Shown here piece after piece: positions 16,344 through 25,197 of a DNA stretch of 32,637 nucleotides; within the stretch, counting starts at the first letter, position 1; each line of letters starts with the position of its first letter. The notes beneath the pieces were generated by a model that worked only from the letters and a program-made list of their open reading frames with translations, ran no database searches and had not been told where the DNA came from. The position numbers were made by a program, and so were the translations under genes. Source of the stretch: an uncultured bacterium (GTDB lineage Bacteria > Planctomycetota > Phycisphaerae > Phycisphaerales > SM1A02); NCBI GenBank assembly GCA_903831295.1, contig CAIKXA010000030.1:1-32637 (forward strand), written 5' to 3'.

Positions 16344-17057
16344 ATGCTGAATGAAATATTGATTGATATGCGCCCGGAAATTTTGCTTCGCATTGGGCTT
16401 ACGCTTGTGGCTGGATTTATTCTGGGTATTGAGCGCGAGCGCCATGGCCGCGCCGCGGGTTTACGCACCACGCTGCTTGTAAGCCTTTCCGCTTGCGCTG
16501 TGATGATTATTTCCGACTCTTTCTATGTGAAAAGTTTGGCCTTGGTGGGCACCGCTCCAGCGTGGCATCCAGATCCAGCGCGACTTGCCTCGGGCGCGCT
16601 TTCTGGCATGGGCTTCTTGGGCGCTGGCGTGATCATTCGACAAACTAGTCACATTGTTCGCGGCGTCACCACCGCAGCCACGCTGTGGTCGGCCACCGTG
16701 ATCGGGCTGGCGTTTGGTTCGGGCGCTATTGGTATTGGCTTGCTTGCTTCGGTCGCGTCCATTGTGATTTTGTATTTGCTTCCAATTATTGAATCCAAAA
16801 TTCAAGATGATTGGTACGCGGACTTTTCGGTCAATCTAAAAGATGGCGGAGTGGATGTGGATGACATCTTGAAGGAGCTCAAATCATTTTCAATCAAGAT
16901 CAAGAGCCTTGATATCCAAACTTCACAGGAGCAACCGCGACAGCGCATGACCTTTCATCTGAAGTTTAAAAAGTTTGACTTGGTTCGCTTTCCCGTGAAG
17001 GTGAGCGAGCGCATCGGTCAAATGCCTGGCGTGCAAGACACGCATTGGCATGCGTGA
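16344..17057 (+). CDS. MgtC/SapB family membrane protein
   Basis: About 237 residues from the ATG at 16344, which has GGAG 9 nt upstream; the frame is open to a GTG at 16296. The membrane half carries the family signatures LGIERERHGRAAGLRTTLLV and SGMGFLGAGVIIR. Four to five hydrophobic segments fill the first 150 residues. The C-terminal cytoplasmic part (from about DDWYADFSVNLKD) looks like an ACT-type ligand domain, as in MgtC. The family is linked to magnesium limitation and virulence in pathogens, but its members elsewhere have no settled role. I see no Mg-responsive leader. Confidence 0.9.
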   Translation: MLNEILIDMRPEILLRIGLTLVAGFILGIERERHGRAAGLRTTLLVSLSACAVMIISDSFYVKSLALVGTAPAWHPDPARLASGALSGMGFLGAGVIIRQTSHIVRGVTTAATLWSATVIGLAFGSGAIGIGLLASVASIVILYLLPIIESKIQDDWYADFSVNLKDGGVDVDDILKELKSFSIKIKSLDIQTSQEQPRQRMTFHLKFKKFDLVRFPVKVSERIGQMPGVQDTHWHA

Positions 17058-17122
17058 GTACAGATGTCGGCGGTCATTTTTTTCTGCATCCATGCCGCCA
17101 CGTGTGCGTTAGAATCTTTCAA

Positions 17123-18211
17123 ATGAAGTGGCTTGTTTCTTTATTGTTCTTGGCAATCGCAAGTATTGATCGCTTTGGCTTTTGCGCTAGCGAACCAAGT
17201 TCCATATTTTCAAATCAAGAGCTACGCGTGGCTGTCATTTACAGCCCTCCATTTTCAATGGAGAAAAGTCCTGGGGTTTACACGGGTTTTTCGGTTGAAT
17301 TGTGGGAAAAACTGGCCACTATGCTGAAGTTGAATTACGTGTACGTCCCTTGCTCAACGATGCCGGAATTGATGCAGAAGCTTGAATCCAGTCAAGTGGA
17401 TGTCGCGGTGACGAACATGGTTGTGACCAGTTCAAGGCTGAAGCTGATCGATTTCACGCAGCCCTATTTCAACGGCGGACTTCGCATCATGGTCAACGCG
17501 GATCGTCGATTTACTTTCGCAAAATTCTATGAGGCCTTGGATAAATACGGATACATCGAAATTTTCTTGGTGTTTGCGGGCATCTTGCTGGCGTTGACCT
17601 ATATTGTGACGTTGTTTCAACGACGATTGACCAAGGACTTTCCCCAGCGTTGGCACGAGGGGCTCGCCGATTCTTTTTATCATGTCATGTCCGTTGCCAT
17701 GAATGGCAAGACCAACTACGCGGCAAAGACTGGCGCGTTGGGCAAAGTGCTTGCGGGAATATGGTTGATGTGCGGAGTCGCGGTGGTTGCCTACATCACA
17801 TCAAGCGTCACCAGCATCATGACATTGAACAAATTGAAGAATGAAATCAATGGCGCGGAAGATTTAAACGGCAAGCTTGTCGGAGTGATGAAGGGCACGG
17901 CGGCTGAGGAATTCTGCCAAGTGCACCAGATGTATGTGAAGGCATACACCGACCCCAAGGTTGCTGTTTCCGATTTGATCAATCATCAAATCCAAGCCAT
18001 TGTTGGCGAGGCGGCAAGTTTGCAGTACTACGACAAAATGCATCCCGAACTTCCGATCACTGAGGTTGGCTCAGTATTTAGCGATGAAAAGTACGCCTTT
18101 GGGCTGCCAAAAAAGAGTGATTTACGCACCGAATTGAACATCGGTTTGTTGATGTTGCAGGAGGATGGGTTCCTTCACGATTTGCAACTTCGATACTTCG
18201 GTGATCCTTGA
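17123..18211 (+). CDS. Prokaryotic ionotropic glutamate receptor-like channel
   Basis: 362 residues from ATG 17123, which opens a clear signal peptide (MKWLVSLLFLAIAS...FCAS). The order is ligand lobe S1 (about 32-126), membrane helix M1 (146-165), pore loop (184-203), M2 (205-233) and lobe S2 (244-361), the GluR0 layout. In S1, TSSRLKLIDFTQPY has R105 where iGluRs bind the alpha-carboxylate of amino acids. In S2, E296 (VGEAA) lies where an acidic residue contacts the amino group. M2 contains YITSSVTSIMTL, which resembles the eukaryotic gating motif SYTANLAAFL. The pore loop (MSVAMNGKTNYAAKT) lacks TVGYG, so potassium selectivity as in GluR0 is not supported. It probably assembles as a tetramer in the inner membrane; ligand and ion are unknown. 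Confidence 0.87.
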   Translation: MKWLVSLLFLAIASIDRFGFCASEPSSIFSNQELRVAVIYSPPFSMEKSPGVYTGFSVELWEKLATMLKLNYVYVPCSTMPELMQKLESSQVDVAVTNMVVTSSRLKLIDFTQPYFNGGLRIMVNADRRFTFAKFYEALDKYGYIEIFLVFAGILLALTYIVTLFQRRLTKDFPQRWHEGLADSFYHVMSVAMNGKTNYAAKTGALGKVLAGIWLMCGVAVVAYITSSVTSIMTLNKLKNEINGAEDLNGKLVGVMKGTAAEEFCQVHQMYVKAYTDPKVAVSDLINHQIQAIVGEAASLQYYDKMHPELPITEVGSVFSDEKYAFGLPKKSDLRTELNIGLLMLQEDGFLHDLQLRYFGDP

Positions 18212-18218
18212 TCGCAAC

Positions 18219-18241
18219 GATGCGGCGCCCTGGCGCGCATC
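18219..18241. terminator. Possible bidirectional hairpin between convergent genes
   Basis: GATGCG-CGCC pairs with GGCG-CGCATC around a CT loop, with one bulged G. It lies between the channel stop and the cutC stop, which it touches. No T run follows on either strand, so intrinsic termination is doubtful. Confidence 0.35.
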
Positions 18242-19031
18242 ACCGCGCGGGATTCATGCTGGAGTGAAGAAGTCGAATCTCATCAATGTTGAACACGCCA
18301 CCGCGCCGACATGAGGCATGCAAGTGTGGCGATACGGACATGAACTGCGCCGCGTTTGATGCGCGCACGCCTCCGCCAGGAACAATCTCAACTGGGTCGC
18401 ATGCGCCGGCATTTTTTATTTCAGCGCCAGATTTCATCCGCGTTGCAACATTTATATTTGCAGCGGCCTGGGCGTTCAAGGAATCGTTGCGCAGAACGGC
18501 GAGTCGTTGCTCAATAGTTGCGGACGCGGCGTCCCAACCCAACACGCCAGCGGTAACAACGCGTTTCATGCCCAGCGCGGTGATGTCGCGCATGCCGCGC
18601 GCGCGGTCGGTGATCAAATCAAATGTCCGCAGGAACGCAACTTCAAGTTTCAAAGCGCGGGCCAAATCGGCAAGTTCACCACATGCGTTCATGTCAACAT
18701 TTCCATCCGCTTGAAGCAGGCCAATCGCCACGGAATTTGCGCCCGCGGCGGCCGCCGCCTGTATTTCTTCTTTGGATGCGTCCATCACACTCTTGTTTGC
18801 CATAAATGATTCAATCGTGAGCGTGAGCGGGGAATGCGCAAAGCGCGGGCGAATCATGACCACAAGATGCGTGTCCACAACAGATCGAATGCGCTCCACC
18901 ATGCGCATGTTCGGAGTCCAACCTTCGCTTGGCAAGTCATCGCATAGTTCTAGACGAGTGGAAAACGGCGCGGCAAGAACCGCGGATTCCGGCGAGTCAA
19001 CAGGAACTTCTAGCGAGCATCGCGAGGGCAT
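18240..19031 (-). CDS. cutC: CutC family protein
   Basis: 263 residues with the CutC/TIM-barrel signatures: LEVPVDSPESAVLA, RLELCDDLPSEGWTPN (27-42), VVMIRPRF (58-65), ANSVAIGLLQADGNVD and the phosphate-site-like EIVPGGGVRASN. The start is ATG at 19031, which overlaps the aminotransferase stop as TGATG, so translation is coupled. CutC was named for copper tolerance in E. coli, but that phenotype has been traced to the small RNA MicL made from the cutC 3' region, leaving the protein's activity open. Here it closes a pyrimidine-degradation operon. No metal-binding cysteine/methionine cluster is visible. A role in this pathway is inference from coupling only. Confidence 0.88.
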   Translation of the reverse strand: MPSRCSLEVPVDSPESAVLAAPFSTRLELCDDLPSEGWTPNMRMVERIRSVVDTHLVVMIRPRFAHSPLTLTIESFMANKSVMDASKEEIQAAAAAGANSVAIGLLQADGNVDMNACGELADLARALKLEVAFLRTFDLITDRARGMRDITALGMKRVVTAGVLGWDAASATIEQRLAVLRNDSLNAQAAANINVATRMKSGAEIKNAGACDPVEIVPGGGVRASNAAQFMSVSPHLHASCRRGGVFNIDEIRLLHSSMNPAR

Positions 19032-20398
19032 CAAACACTTGCCAACGCTTGATCAAGCACGCCAATAATAAATTCAGCGTCGGCGCTGTTGATACACATG
19101 GGCGGTTTAATGCGAAGCGTGTTGCCAAACAATCCGCCCTTGCCGATGAGAAGTCCAAGATCCTTGCACTTCTCAAACACGGCGGCGCATTCTTCCTTGG
19201 CTGGCTCCTTGGTGGTTCTGTCTTTCACCATTTCAATGCCAAGCATCAAGCCCATGCCGCGCACTTCGCCAATGAGTGAATGTTTTTCCGCCAACTTGGC
19301 GAAGCCCGCTTTCAATTGTGCCCCAATTTTCAGGCAATTTGCCTGCAAACCTTCGCGTTCAATCACGCGCAACACGGCGCGGCCCTGCGCACATGAAACT
19401 GGATTGCCACCGAATGTGTTGAAGTGAATTCGGTTGGCGATGCTCTTGGCAATAGCTGGCGTGGTCACCACCGCGGCAAGCGGGCAACCATTTCCAATGC
19501 CTTTGGCCATGGTGACAATGTCGGGCGTTACGCCTTGAGTTTCAAATCCCCAGAAGTGCGTGCCCGTTCTTCCAAAGCCGGCTTGCACTTCATCCGCGAT
19601 GCACAAACCACCAGCGGCGCGCACATGCTCGTAGGCATTTTTCAAATAGCCATTGGGTAACACAACGGTGCCGCCCACGCCTTGAATGCTTTCCGCGATG
19701 AACGCGCCCACTTGCCCAGATGTTCCAAATTGAATCAGGCTCTTCACATCAAGCGCGTACTTGCGGCCAGCGTCGGGGTCGTTTGCGCTAAATTGTCCGC
19801 GGTAAGTGTCTGGCATCACGGTGTGTTGCACACCAAATCCGTGGGGCACATTGAACTTCCATGTGTGGTGCGAAGTGAGCGCCATGGCTCCAGGACTTCC
19901 GCCGTGATATGCGTTTCGCAGGGCAATTACGTCATAATTGCCCGTCGCTGCGCGCGCCATGGTGATGGCTAAATCGTTGGCTTCGGAACCGGAGTTCACG
20001 AAGTAGCACACCTTTAAATCGCCCGGCATCTTCGCGGCGAGCTCTTTGGCAAACAGCGCAACTTGTGGATTTAAATAAATCGTGGTGGTGTGCACGATGG
20101 TTTCTTGTTGCTCAATCGCCGCCTTGGTCACTTCAGGATGGCAATGACCAACACTCACCGTGACAATTCCGCCAATGCAATCCAAGTAGCGGCGGCCGTT
20201 GTTGTCGAACAAGTATTGCGCCTTGCCCTCGACAATCATGATTGGATTTTTGTAGTAGTGAAAAATCGCCGGCGATAGAAATTGTTTGCGCATGGCAAGA
20301 ACTTCTTCAGGGGATGGACCGGTGTATGGCTTGGGTGTGTAGGCGAATGGTGGAAGTTGCATTTGATGTGGTGTGTTGATGTTGGAAAGTGTGGTCAC
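19031..20398 (-). CDS. AGXT2-like class III aminotransferase (beta-alanine/beta-aminoisobutyrate type)
   Basis: 455 residues. The fold-type I class III signatures are NSGSEANDLA (135-144), the ESIQGVGG segment, IADEVQAGFGRTG (267-279, D269 binding the PLP nitrogen) and DIVTMAKGIGNG with the PLP lysine K299. The sequence pattern, including IVTVSVGHCHP, HFNTFGGNPV and LRIKPPMCI, is that of alanine-glyoxylate aminotransferase 2. This enzyme also uses beta-alanine and D-3-aminoisobutyrate with pyruvate or glyoxylate as acceptor. Beside dihydropyrimidinase and a semialdehyde dehydrogenase, it most likely converts beta-alanine and beta-aminoisobutyrate to the semialdehydes. It lies 41 bp after the permease stop and is coupled to cutC. 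4-aminobutyrate aminotransferase is the main alternative. Confidence 0.9.
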   Translation of the reverse strand: MTTLSNINTPHQMQLPPFAYTPKPYTGPSPEEVLAMRKQFLSPAIFHYYKNPIMIVEGKAQYLFDNNGRRYLDCIGGIVTVSVGHCHPEVTKAAIEQQETIVHTTTIYLNPQVALFAKELAAKMPGDLKVCYFVNSGSEANDLAITMARAATGNYDVIALRNAYHGGSPGAMALTSHHTWKFNVPHGFGVQHTVMPDTYRGQFSANDPDAGRKYALDVKSLIQFGTSGQVGAFIAESIQGVGGTVVLPNGYLKNAYEHVRAAGGLCIADEVQAGFGRTGTHFWGFETQGVTPDIVTMAKGIGNGCPLAAVVTTPAIAKSIANRIHFNTFGGNPVSCAQGRAVLRVIEREGLQANCLKIGAQLKAGFAKLAEKHSLIGEVRGMGLMLGIEMVKDRTTKEPAKEECAAVFEKCKDLGLLIGKGGLFGNTLRIKPPMCINSADAEFIIGVLDQALASV

Positions 20399-20439
20399 GG
20401 TTTAAGCATAGTTACTCAAAGCGCGTTGAGGAAATCACG

Positions 20440-21954
20440 TCAGCGAGTCATAGGCTTATTGGCAATGTGCAGTGGTTTGATGGCGCGCAGCACGCCGTAC
20501 ACCGCAAACGCAACGCCAAAGCCCACGAACCAGGAATAGTTGTACAAGTTCATCCAAAATGGACCAACGGTTGCCGCGTCGAGCACCTTAATCGTGCCCA
20601 GGAATCCTGGAATATTCGGGGCAATTCCCGCTGTCAGCGCAAGAATTGCCGTCACGCTGAAGCCGCCGTGGTAGCGGTACTCGCCCTGGTGGTGGTACAG
20701 GTCTTGCAAGTTCAACTTTGTGCGTCGAATCACAAAGTAATCGCAAATCAGAATGCCGCCGATGGGGCCAAGCAGGGCGCTGTATCCAACTAGCCACACA
20801 AAGATGTAGCCCGACGGATCGGCGATTAGTTTCCAAGGCATCATCAGAATGCCAATCACGCCCGTGATCAATCCGCCGGTACGAAACGAAATGGCACGCG
20901 GCGCCAAGTTTGCAAAATCATTTGCGGGGCTCACCACATTCGCCGCCAAGTTGGTGGCAAGCGTTGCAATGCATAGCGCCACCATGGCCACGATCAACAC
21001 AACGGGGTTCTTAAATTGCATCAACACATTGACCGGATCCCAAATGGCCTTGCCGTAAATAATCGTGGTGGCGCTGGTCACGGCCACTCCAATAAATGCG
21101 TACAACGCCATGGTGAGTGGCAAGCCCGCGAATTGTCCCACCACCTGATCGCGTTGCGTGTGCGCGTAGCGCGAGAAGTCTGGAATGTTCAGCGACAGCG
21201 TGGCCCAGAATCCAATCATGCCGGTAAGCGCTGGAAAGAAGAAGGAATAAAATTGTCCGTCTTTGGGTTGTCCTGGCGCGAACGCGGAAGGTTGCGCCAA
21301 GATGGGGCCAAAGCCTCCGGCCGCGTCGTACGCCCACCACAGCAACGCAATTCCAAGAATGATTAACAGCGGCGCCTTGATTTGCAGCAAAATGCGAATG
21401 GAGTCAATTCCGCGGTAAACAACATACATATTGATGCACCAGAAAAATATGAAGCACGCGAATTGCGGCAAAGTAATGCCCAAAGCGGTCGCCCATGTTG
21501 GATCAATCAGAGCCGGAAAAAATGTGGAGCCGATCTTAAATATTGCCTCGCCACCAATCCAAGTTTGAATGCCAAACCAACCGCACGCAACCACAGCGCG
21601 CATGAGGGCGGGAATGTTGGCGCCAAGAATTCCAAATGACGCGCGGCAAAAAACTGGAAATGGAATTCCATATTTTGTTCCCGCGTGCGCATTCAGCACC
21701 ATAGGAATCACAACGATCAAGTTTCCCAGGAACACTGTGAATATGGCTTGCGACCAATTCATGCCGCCTTCAATCAGCGACGAGGCCAGCATGTAGGTTG
21801 GCACGCACGCCGCCATGGAAATCCACAGAGCGGCAATGCTCCATGTTCCCCATTTGCGCTGTGACAGTGAAACTGGCGCAAGGTCGTCGTTGTATAAGCG
21901 AGAGTCTTCAATGCCATTCATTGCGAAGGCATAATCTGTATTTTTGTTGTTCAT
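20440..21954 (-). CDS. NCS1 family nucleobase/hydantoin/allantoin permease
   Basis: About 504 residues from ATG 21954; the frame extends seven codons to a TTG. Around twelve hydrophobic segments are present. NCS1 signatures are NDDLAPVSLSQRKWGTWSIAALW at the N-terminus, YGIPFPVFCRASFGILGANIPALMRA, and WFGIQTWIGGEA, which contains the Trp residues that stack on the ligand in Mhp1. The ligand class is uracil, hydantoin, allantoin or cytosine. The neighbouring dihydropyrimidinase suggests uracil, dihydrouracil or a related pyrimidine. It works at the inner membrane by sodium or proton symport. It sits 119 bp after the dihydropyrimidinase stop, on the same strand. Confidence 0.9.
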   Translation of the reverse strand: MNNKNTDYAFAMNGIEDSRLYNDDLAPVSLSQRKWGTWSIAALWISMAACVPTYMLASSLIEGGMNWSQAIFTVFLGNLIVVIPMVLNAHAGTKYGIPFPVFCRASFGILGANIPALMRAVVACGWFGIQTWIGGEAIFKIGSTFFPALIDPTWATALGITLPQFACFIFFWCINMYVVYRGIDSIRILLQIKAPLLIILGIALLWWAYDAAGGFGPILAQPSAFAPGQPKDGQFYSFFFPALTGMIGFWATLSLNIPDFSRYAHTQRDQVVGQFAGLPLTMALYAFIGVAVTSATTIIYGKAIWDPVNVLMQFKNPVVLIVAMVALCIATLATNLAANVVSPANDFANLAPRAISFRTGGLITGVIGILMMPWKLIADPSGYIFVWLVGYSALLGPIGGILICDYFVIRRTKLNLQDLYHHQGEYRYHGGFSVTAILALTAGIAPNIPGFLGTIKVLDAATVGPFWMNLYNYSWFVGFGVAFAVYGVLRAIKPLHIANKPMTR

Positions 21955-22073
21955 AAAGTTCTTATGTATCGGCAATAACTTCGCCGCTCATTGAGGCAAT
22001 TTATTATGATTGACGCCAGAAAAAACGAACCAACCCAAATCCAATTGGGGGCGGCTTGCGTGATGCGGGCTGA

Positions 22074-23456
22074 TTAAAAGTGGCTGGGCTTGCGCTTTAA
22101 AAATTGCCCGTGGGTGGTTGAACCCACAAACTTTCCGTCGCGCACGGCGATCTCGCCGCGCACCGTGACCACGCTTGCTCGACCCTGAATCTTCCAGCCT
22201 TCAAAAGCGCTGTAATCCACGTTCATTGCCTGTGTTTTGGCGCTGATCACGCCACGGTAGTCGGGGTCAAACACCACCAAATCAGCGTCGCTGCCAACGG
22301 CAATCGCGCCTTTGCGTGGATACAAATCAAAGGTCTTCGCCACATTGGTGCTGGCGGTCTTCACCATTTGTTCCAAAGTAATTTTTCCTGGCACCACGCC
22401 GTAGCTATACAGCAAATTCACGCGCTCCTCGAGCGATGGAATGCCGTTGGGAATTTTGGTGAAGTCATGCGCGCCCATTGATTTCTGTTTTGCAAAATCA
22501 AATGGCGCGTGGTCGGTTGCAACCGTGTCAATGTCGCCACTAGCAAGGCCGCCCCAAAGCACGGATTGATTTTTCACGTCACGCAGCGGGGGCGACATGA
22601 CAAACTTGGCGCCCTCAAAGTTTGGAAGCTCGGCGTAACTTTTGTCCAACACAAGATATTGAATCAGTGTTTCAATGCTCACGCGCACTCCGCGAGCGCG
22701 GGCGCGCAGAGCCTCATGCAAAGACTCGGCGCAACTTAAGTGCACAATGTACGTCGCGGCGCCAGTCAACTCGGCGAAGGTCATCAGGTGGTGAACGCCT
22801 TCAGCCTCCACAAGCGGGGGACGACTTTCATGATGTTGCGCCGGATCGGTCTTGCCAGCGGCCAGCAATTCTTTGCAGCGCTCCGACACAAGCGTTTCGT
22901 TTTCACAGTGCGCCGTAACAATTAGACCGTGGCTCTTGGCAAATTTAAGCGTGTTGTACAGCTCGGCATCGTCAATCCCAAACGCGCCTTTATAAGCCAA
23001 AAACACCTTCAAACTGCTTATGCCACGCGCCACAATTTCTTCCAGCTTCGCCGCCGTGGTGGCGTCGAATTTGGTCACGCCCATGTGAAATGAAAAGTCG
23101 CACGCGGATTTTCCCACGGCGTTTGACATCCACAAATCAAACGCCTCAAGCGGATCATCGGCGCGCGACGGGCAACACATTTCAATCAGCGTGGTGGTTG
23201 CGCCAACCAGCGCGGCGCGACTTGCGGTTTCATAAGTGTCCTTGGCGAACGCGCCCATGAACGGCAAGTAAATGTGGACATGTGGATCAATGAAGCCAGG
23301 AAAAACATATTTGCCTTTGGCCTCGATCACGGTGGCGCCTTCGGGCGCGGTCAAGTTTGGACCAATGGCGGTGATGGTTTCGCCCTTGCAAAAAATGTCC
23401 GCGACAAAGCGTTTGCTATCCGTCACAATTTCGCCGCCGCGAATAAGAATGCTCAT
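22074..23456 (-). CDS. hydA: Dihydropyrimidinase / D-hydantoinase
   Basis: 460 residues of the cyclic amidohydrolase family. The enzyme opens 5,6-dihydrouracil or dihydrothymine to N-carbamoyl-beta-amino acids. Binuclear metal ligands can be placed: H59 and H61 in DPHVHIY, carboxylated K150 in SLKVFLAYKG, H183 in TAHCEN, H239 in IVHLS and D315 in ATDHAPF. The stereochemistry-gate region follows H61. Length and order match D-hydantoinase/dihydropyrimidinase better than allantoinase or dihydroorotase. The ATG is preceded by AAGGAAA. It follows the semialdehyde dehydrogenase gene by 86 bp. Hydantoin hydrolysis is the alternative activity; operon context favours dihydropyrimidines. Confidence 0.92.
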   Translation of the reverse strand: MSILIRGGEIVTDSKRFVADIFCKGETITAIGPNLTAPEGATVIEAKGKYVFPGFIDPHVHIYLPFMGAFAKDTYETASRAALVGATTTLIEMCCPSRADDPLEAFDLWMSNAVGKSACDFSFHMGVTKFDATTAAKLEEIVARGISSLKVFLAYKGAFGIDDAELYNTLKFAKSHGLIVTAHCENETLVSERCKELLAAGKTDPAQHHESRPPLVEAEGVHHLMTFAELTGAATYIVHLSCAESLHEALRARARGVRVSIETLIQYLVLDKSYAELPNFEGAKFVMSPPLRDVKNQSVLWGGLASGDIDTVATDHAPFDFAKQKSMGAHDFTKIPNGIPSLEERVNLLYSYGVVPGKITLEQMVKTASTNVAKTFDLYPRKGAIAVGSDADLVVFDPDYRGVISAKTQAMNVDYSAFEGWKIQGRASVVTVRGEIAVRDGKFVGSTTHGQFLKRKPSHF

Positions 23457-23542
23457 GTTGATTTCCTTGTGTCAGTTGGCCAACAATTTAAAAAATCACA
23501 GATCAAACATTGCGCGTGCGCAAAGCGGCGCTTGGTGGCGAA

Positions 23543-25039
23543 TTACTTGCGCCACACATCGCCCACATTGCCGCCGAACCAACGCGTTGAAACAACTTTC
23601 TGTTGCGTGAAAAACTGCACGCCCTCGCGGCCCTGAATGTGCAGGTCGCCGTAGAAAGATTCATCCCAACCGGTGAACGGGAACATGGCCATGGTGGCGG
23701 GCACGCCCACGTTAATGCCAACCATTCCAGCCTTCACGCGTTGCTTAAACTCGCGGGCGGCGTTTCCATTTTGGGTGAAAATTGCCGCGCCATTGCCGTA
23801 ATTTGAGCGGTTGGCCAATTCAATCGCCATGTTCAAATCGTCCATGCGCATCACGTTCAGCACTGGGCCAAACACTTCCTCCTTGGCAATGTGCATTCCA
23901 TCCACAACATGATCCACAATTGTCGCGCCCACATAAAATCCCTTCGGCGCGTCGGCAATCTTCACGCCGCGACCATCGCAAATTACTTTGGCGCCTTCCT
24001 TCTCGCCGCTGGACACCAAGCTTGTGACCTTGTCTCGATGCGCGGCGGTGATCACCGGACCCATGTCTGGTTGAGCCACGCGATCAGTTGGACCAACGCG
24101 AATGTTGCGCGCCGCTTCAACAAGCGACGGCAACAATTTGTCAGCGGCCGCGCCCACAGTAAGAGCGGTGGAGCCAGCCATGCAGCGCTCGCCTGCGCAA
24201 CCGAAAGCCGCCGTTGAAAGCGCCTCCACAGTCTTGGGCATGTCGGCGTCGGGCATGATCACAATATAATTTTTGGCGCCGCCGTTGGCTTGCACGCGCT
24301 TGCCATGCTGCGTTCCAGTTTCGTAAATATATTTCGCAATCGGAGTTGAACCTACAAACGAAATCGCCTTCACCTTTGGATGGCGCAGCAATGTGTCCAC
24401 GCATTCGCGGCCACCGTGCACCAAATTCAACACGCCCTTTGGCAAGCCAGCTTCGTGCAGCAACTCAACCAGAACGTTCGCGGTTAAAGGAACCTTCTCG
24501 CTGGGCTTCAAAACAAAGGTATTTCCGCAGGCTAAAGCCACTGGGAACATCCACAGCGGAACCATGGCCGGGAAATTAAACGGAGTGATTCCCACGCACA
24601 CGCCAAGCGGTTGATTCATGGTTTCGCAATCAACGCCGCGCGCAATCTCAAGCGTGTCGCCCATCAGCAGCGACGGAATGCCGCACGCATATTCAATGTT
24701 CTCAATGCCACGAAAAATACTTCCGCGCGCCTCCACCATTGTTTTGCCATGCTCGCGCGAAACGCATTTGCACAAGCGGTCAAAGTTTGCCTCGACCAGT
24801 TGGCGATACTTAAAGAACACGCGCGCTCGCTCCATGGGCGGCGTGTCGCGCCACGCTGGAAACGCGGCGTGCGCGCTTTCAACGGCTGCGTTCACTTCGG
24901 CGGCGCCACCAGCGGGGCACTCGGAAATCACTTCGCCAGTTGATGGATTGAACACTGGCGTGGACGCGATATTTGGTTGGATCCACTTGCCGTCCAAGAA
25001 CATTGGACACGGAGTAAGAGCGGTCATTGTTGCGGACAT
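23543..25039 (-). CDS. mmsA: CoA-acylating (methyl)malonate-semialdehyde dehydrogenase
   Basis: 498 residues from ATG 25039, chosen because AAGGAAA lies 5 nt upstream; the frame is open to 25081. It is an aldehyde dehydrogenase with catalytic C286 in GCAGERCMAGS and with NGGAKNY (252-258). The usual general-base Glu is replaced here, typical of the CoA-dependent methylmalonate-semialdehyde dehydrogenase branch. FNFPAMVPLWMFPVALACGNTFVLKPSEK is the cofactor-binding block. It converts malonate semialdehyde to acetyl-CoA and methylmalonate semialdehyde to propionyl-CoA. These are the end products of uracil/thymine degradation through beta-alanine/beta-aminoisobutyrate, so it fits as the first gene of this operon. 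Valine or inositol catabolism is the usual alternative. Confidence 0.93.
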   Translation of the reverse strand: MSATMTALTPCPMFLDGKWIQPNIASTPVFNPSTGEVISECPAGGAAEVNAAVESAHAAFPAWRDTPPMERARVFFKYRQLVEANFDRLCKCVSREHGKTMVEARGSIFRGIENIEYACGIPSLLMGDTLEIARGVDCETMNQPLGVCVGITPFNFPAMVPLWMFPVALACGNTFVLKPSEKVPLTANVLVELLHEAGLPKGVLNLVHGGRECVDTLLRHPKVKAISFVGSTPIAKYIYETGTQHGKRVQANGGAKNYIVIMPDADMPKTVEALSTAAFGCAGERCMAGSTALTVGAAADKLLPSLVEAARNIRVGPTDRVAQPDMGPVITAAHRDKVTSLVSSGEKEGAKVICDGRGVKIADAPKGFYVGATIVDHVVDGMHIAKEEVFGPVLNVMRMDDLNMAIELANRSNYGNGAAIFTQNGNAAREFKQRVKAGMVGINVGVPATMAMFPFTGWDESFYGDLHIQGREGVQFFTQQKVVSTRWFGGNVGDVWRK

Positions 25040-25122
25040 TGGATTTCCTTGAAAAGATGCGAGAAAGCAGTCTATCTGCATTGCGCTTTTAGTTAAAGAG
25101 GTTGATGTGGGGGGGCAGATGG

Positions 25123-25165
25123 CTTGCGATGCGGAGTGATGTTGGGTGCTATCAGTCTGCTGCGT
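25123..25165 (-). repeat. Degenerate half-copy of the palindromic element
   Basis: About 40 bp (CTTGCGATGCGGAGTGAT then GGGTGCTATCAGTC) aligns with the outer-arm side of copy 2, 70 bp to its right, in the same orientation but with several changes. The core and second arm are missing. It looks like a decayed older insertion upstream of mmsA. Confidence 0.55.
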
Positions 25166-25197
25166 AAATACAAAGGCCCCGGCGCGCAGATTGTTTG

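Noticed and set aside
18240-19031. Copper-responsive operon around cutC
   Set aside because: No copper ATPase, chaperone or CopY/CueR-like regulator is present; the neighbours are pyrimidine-degradation genes.
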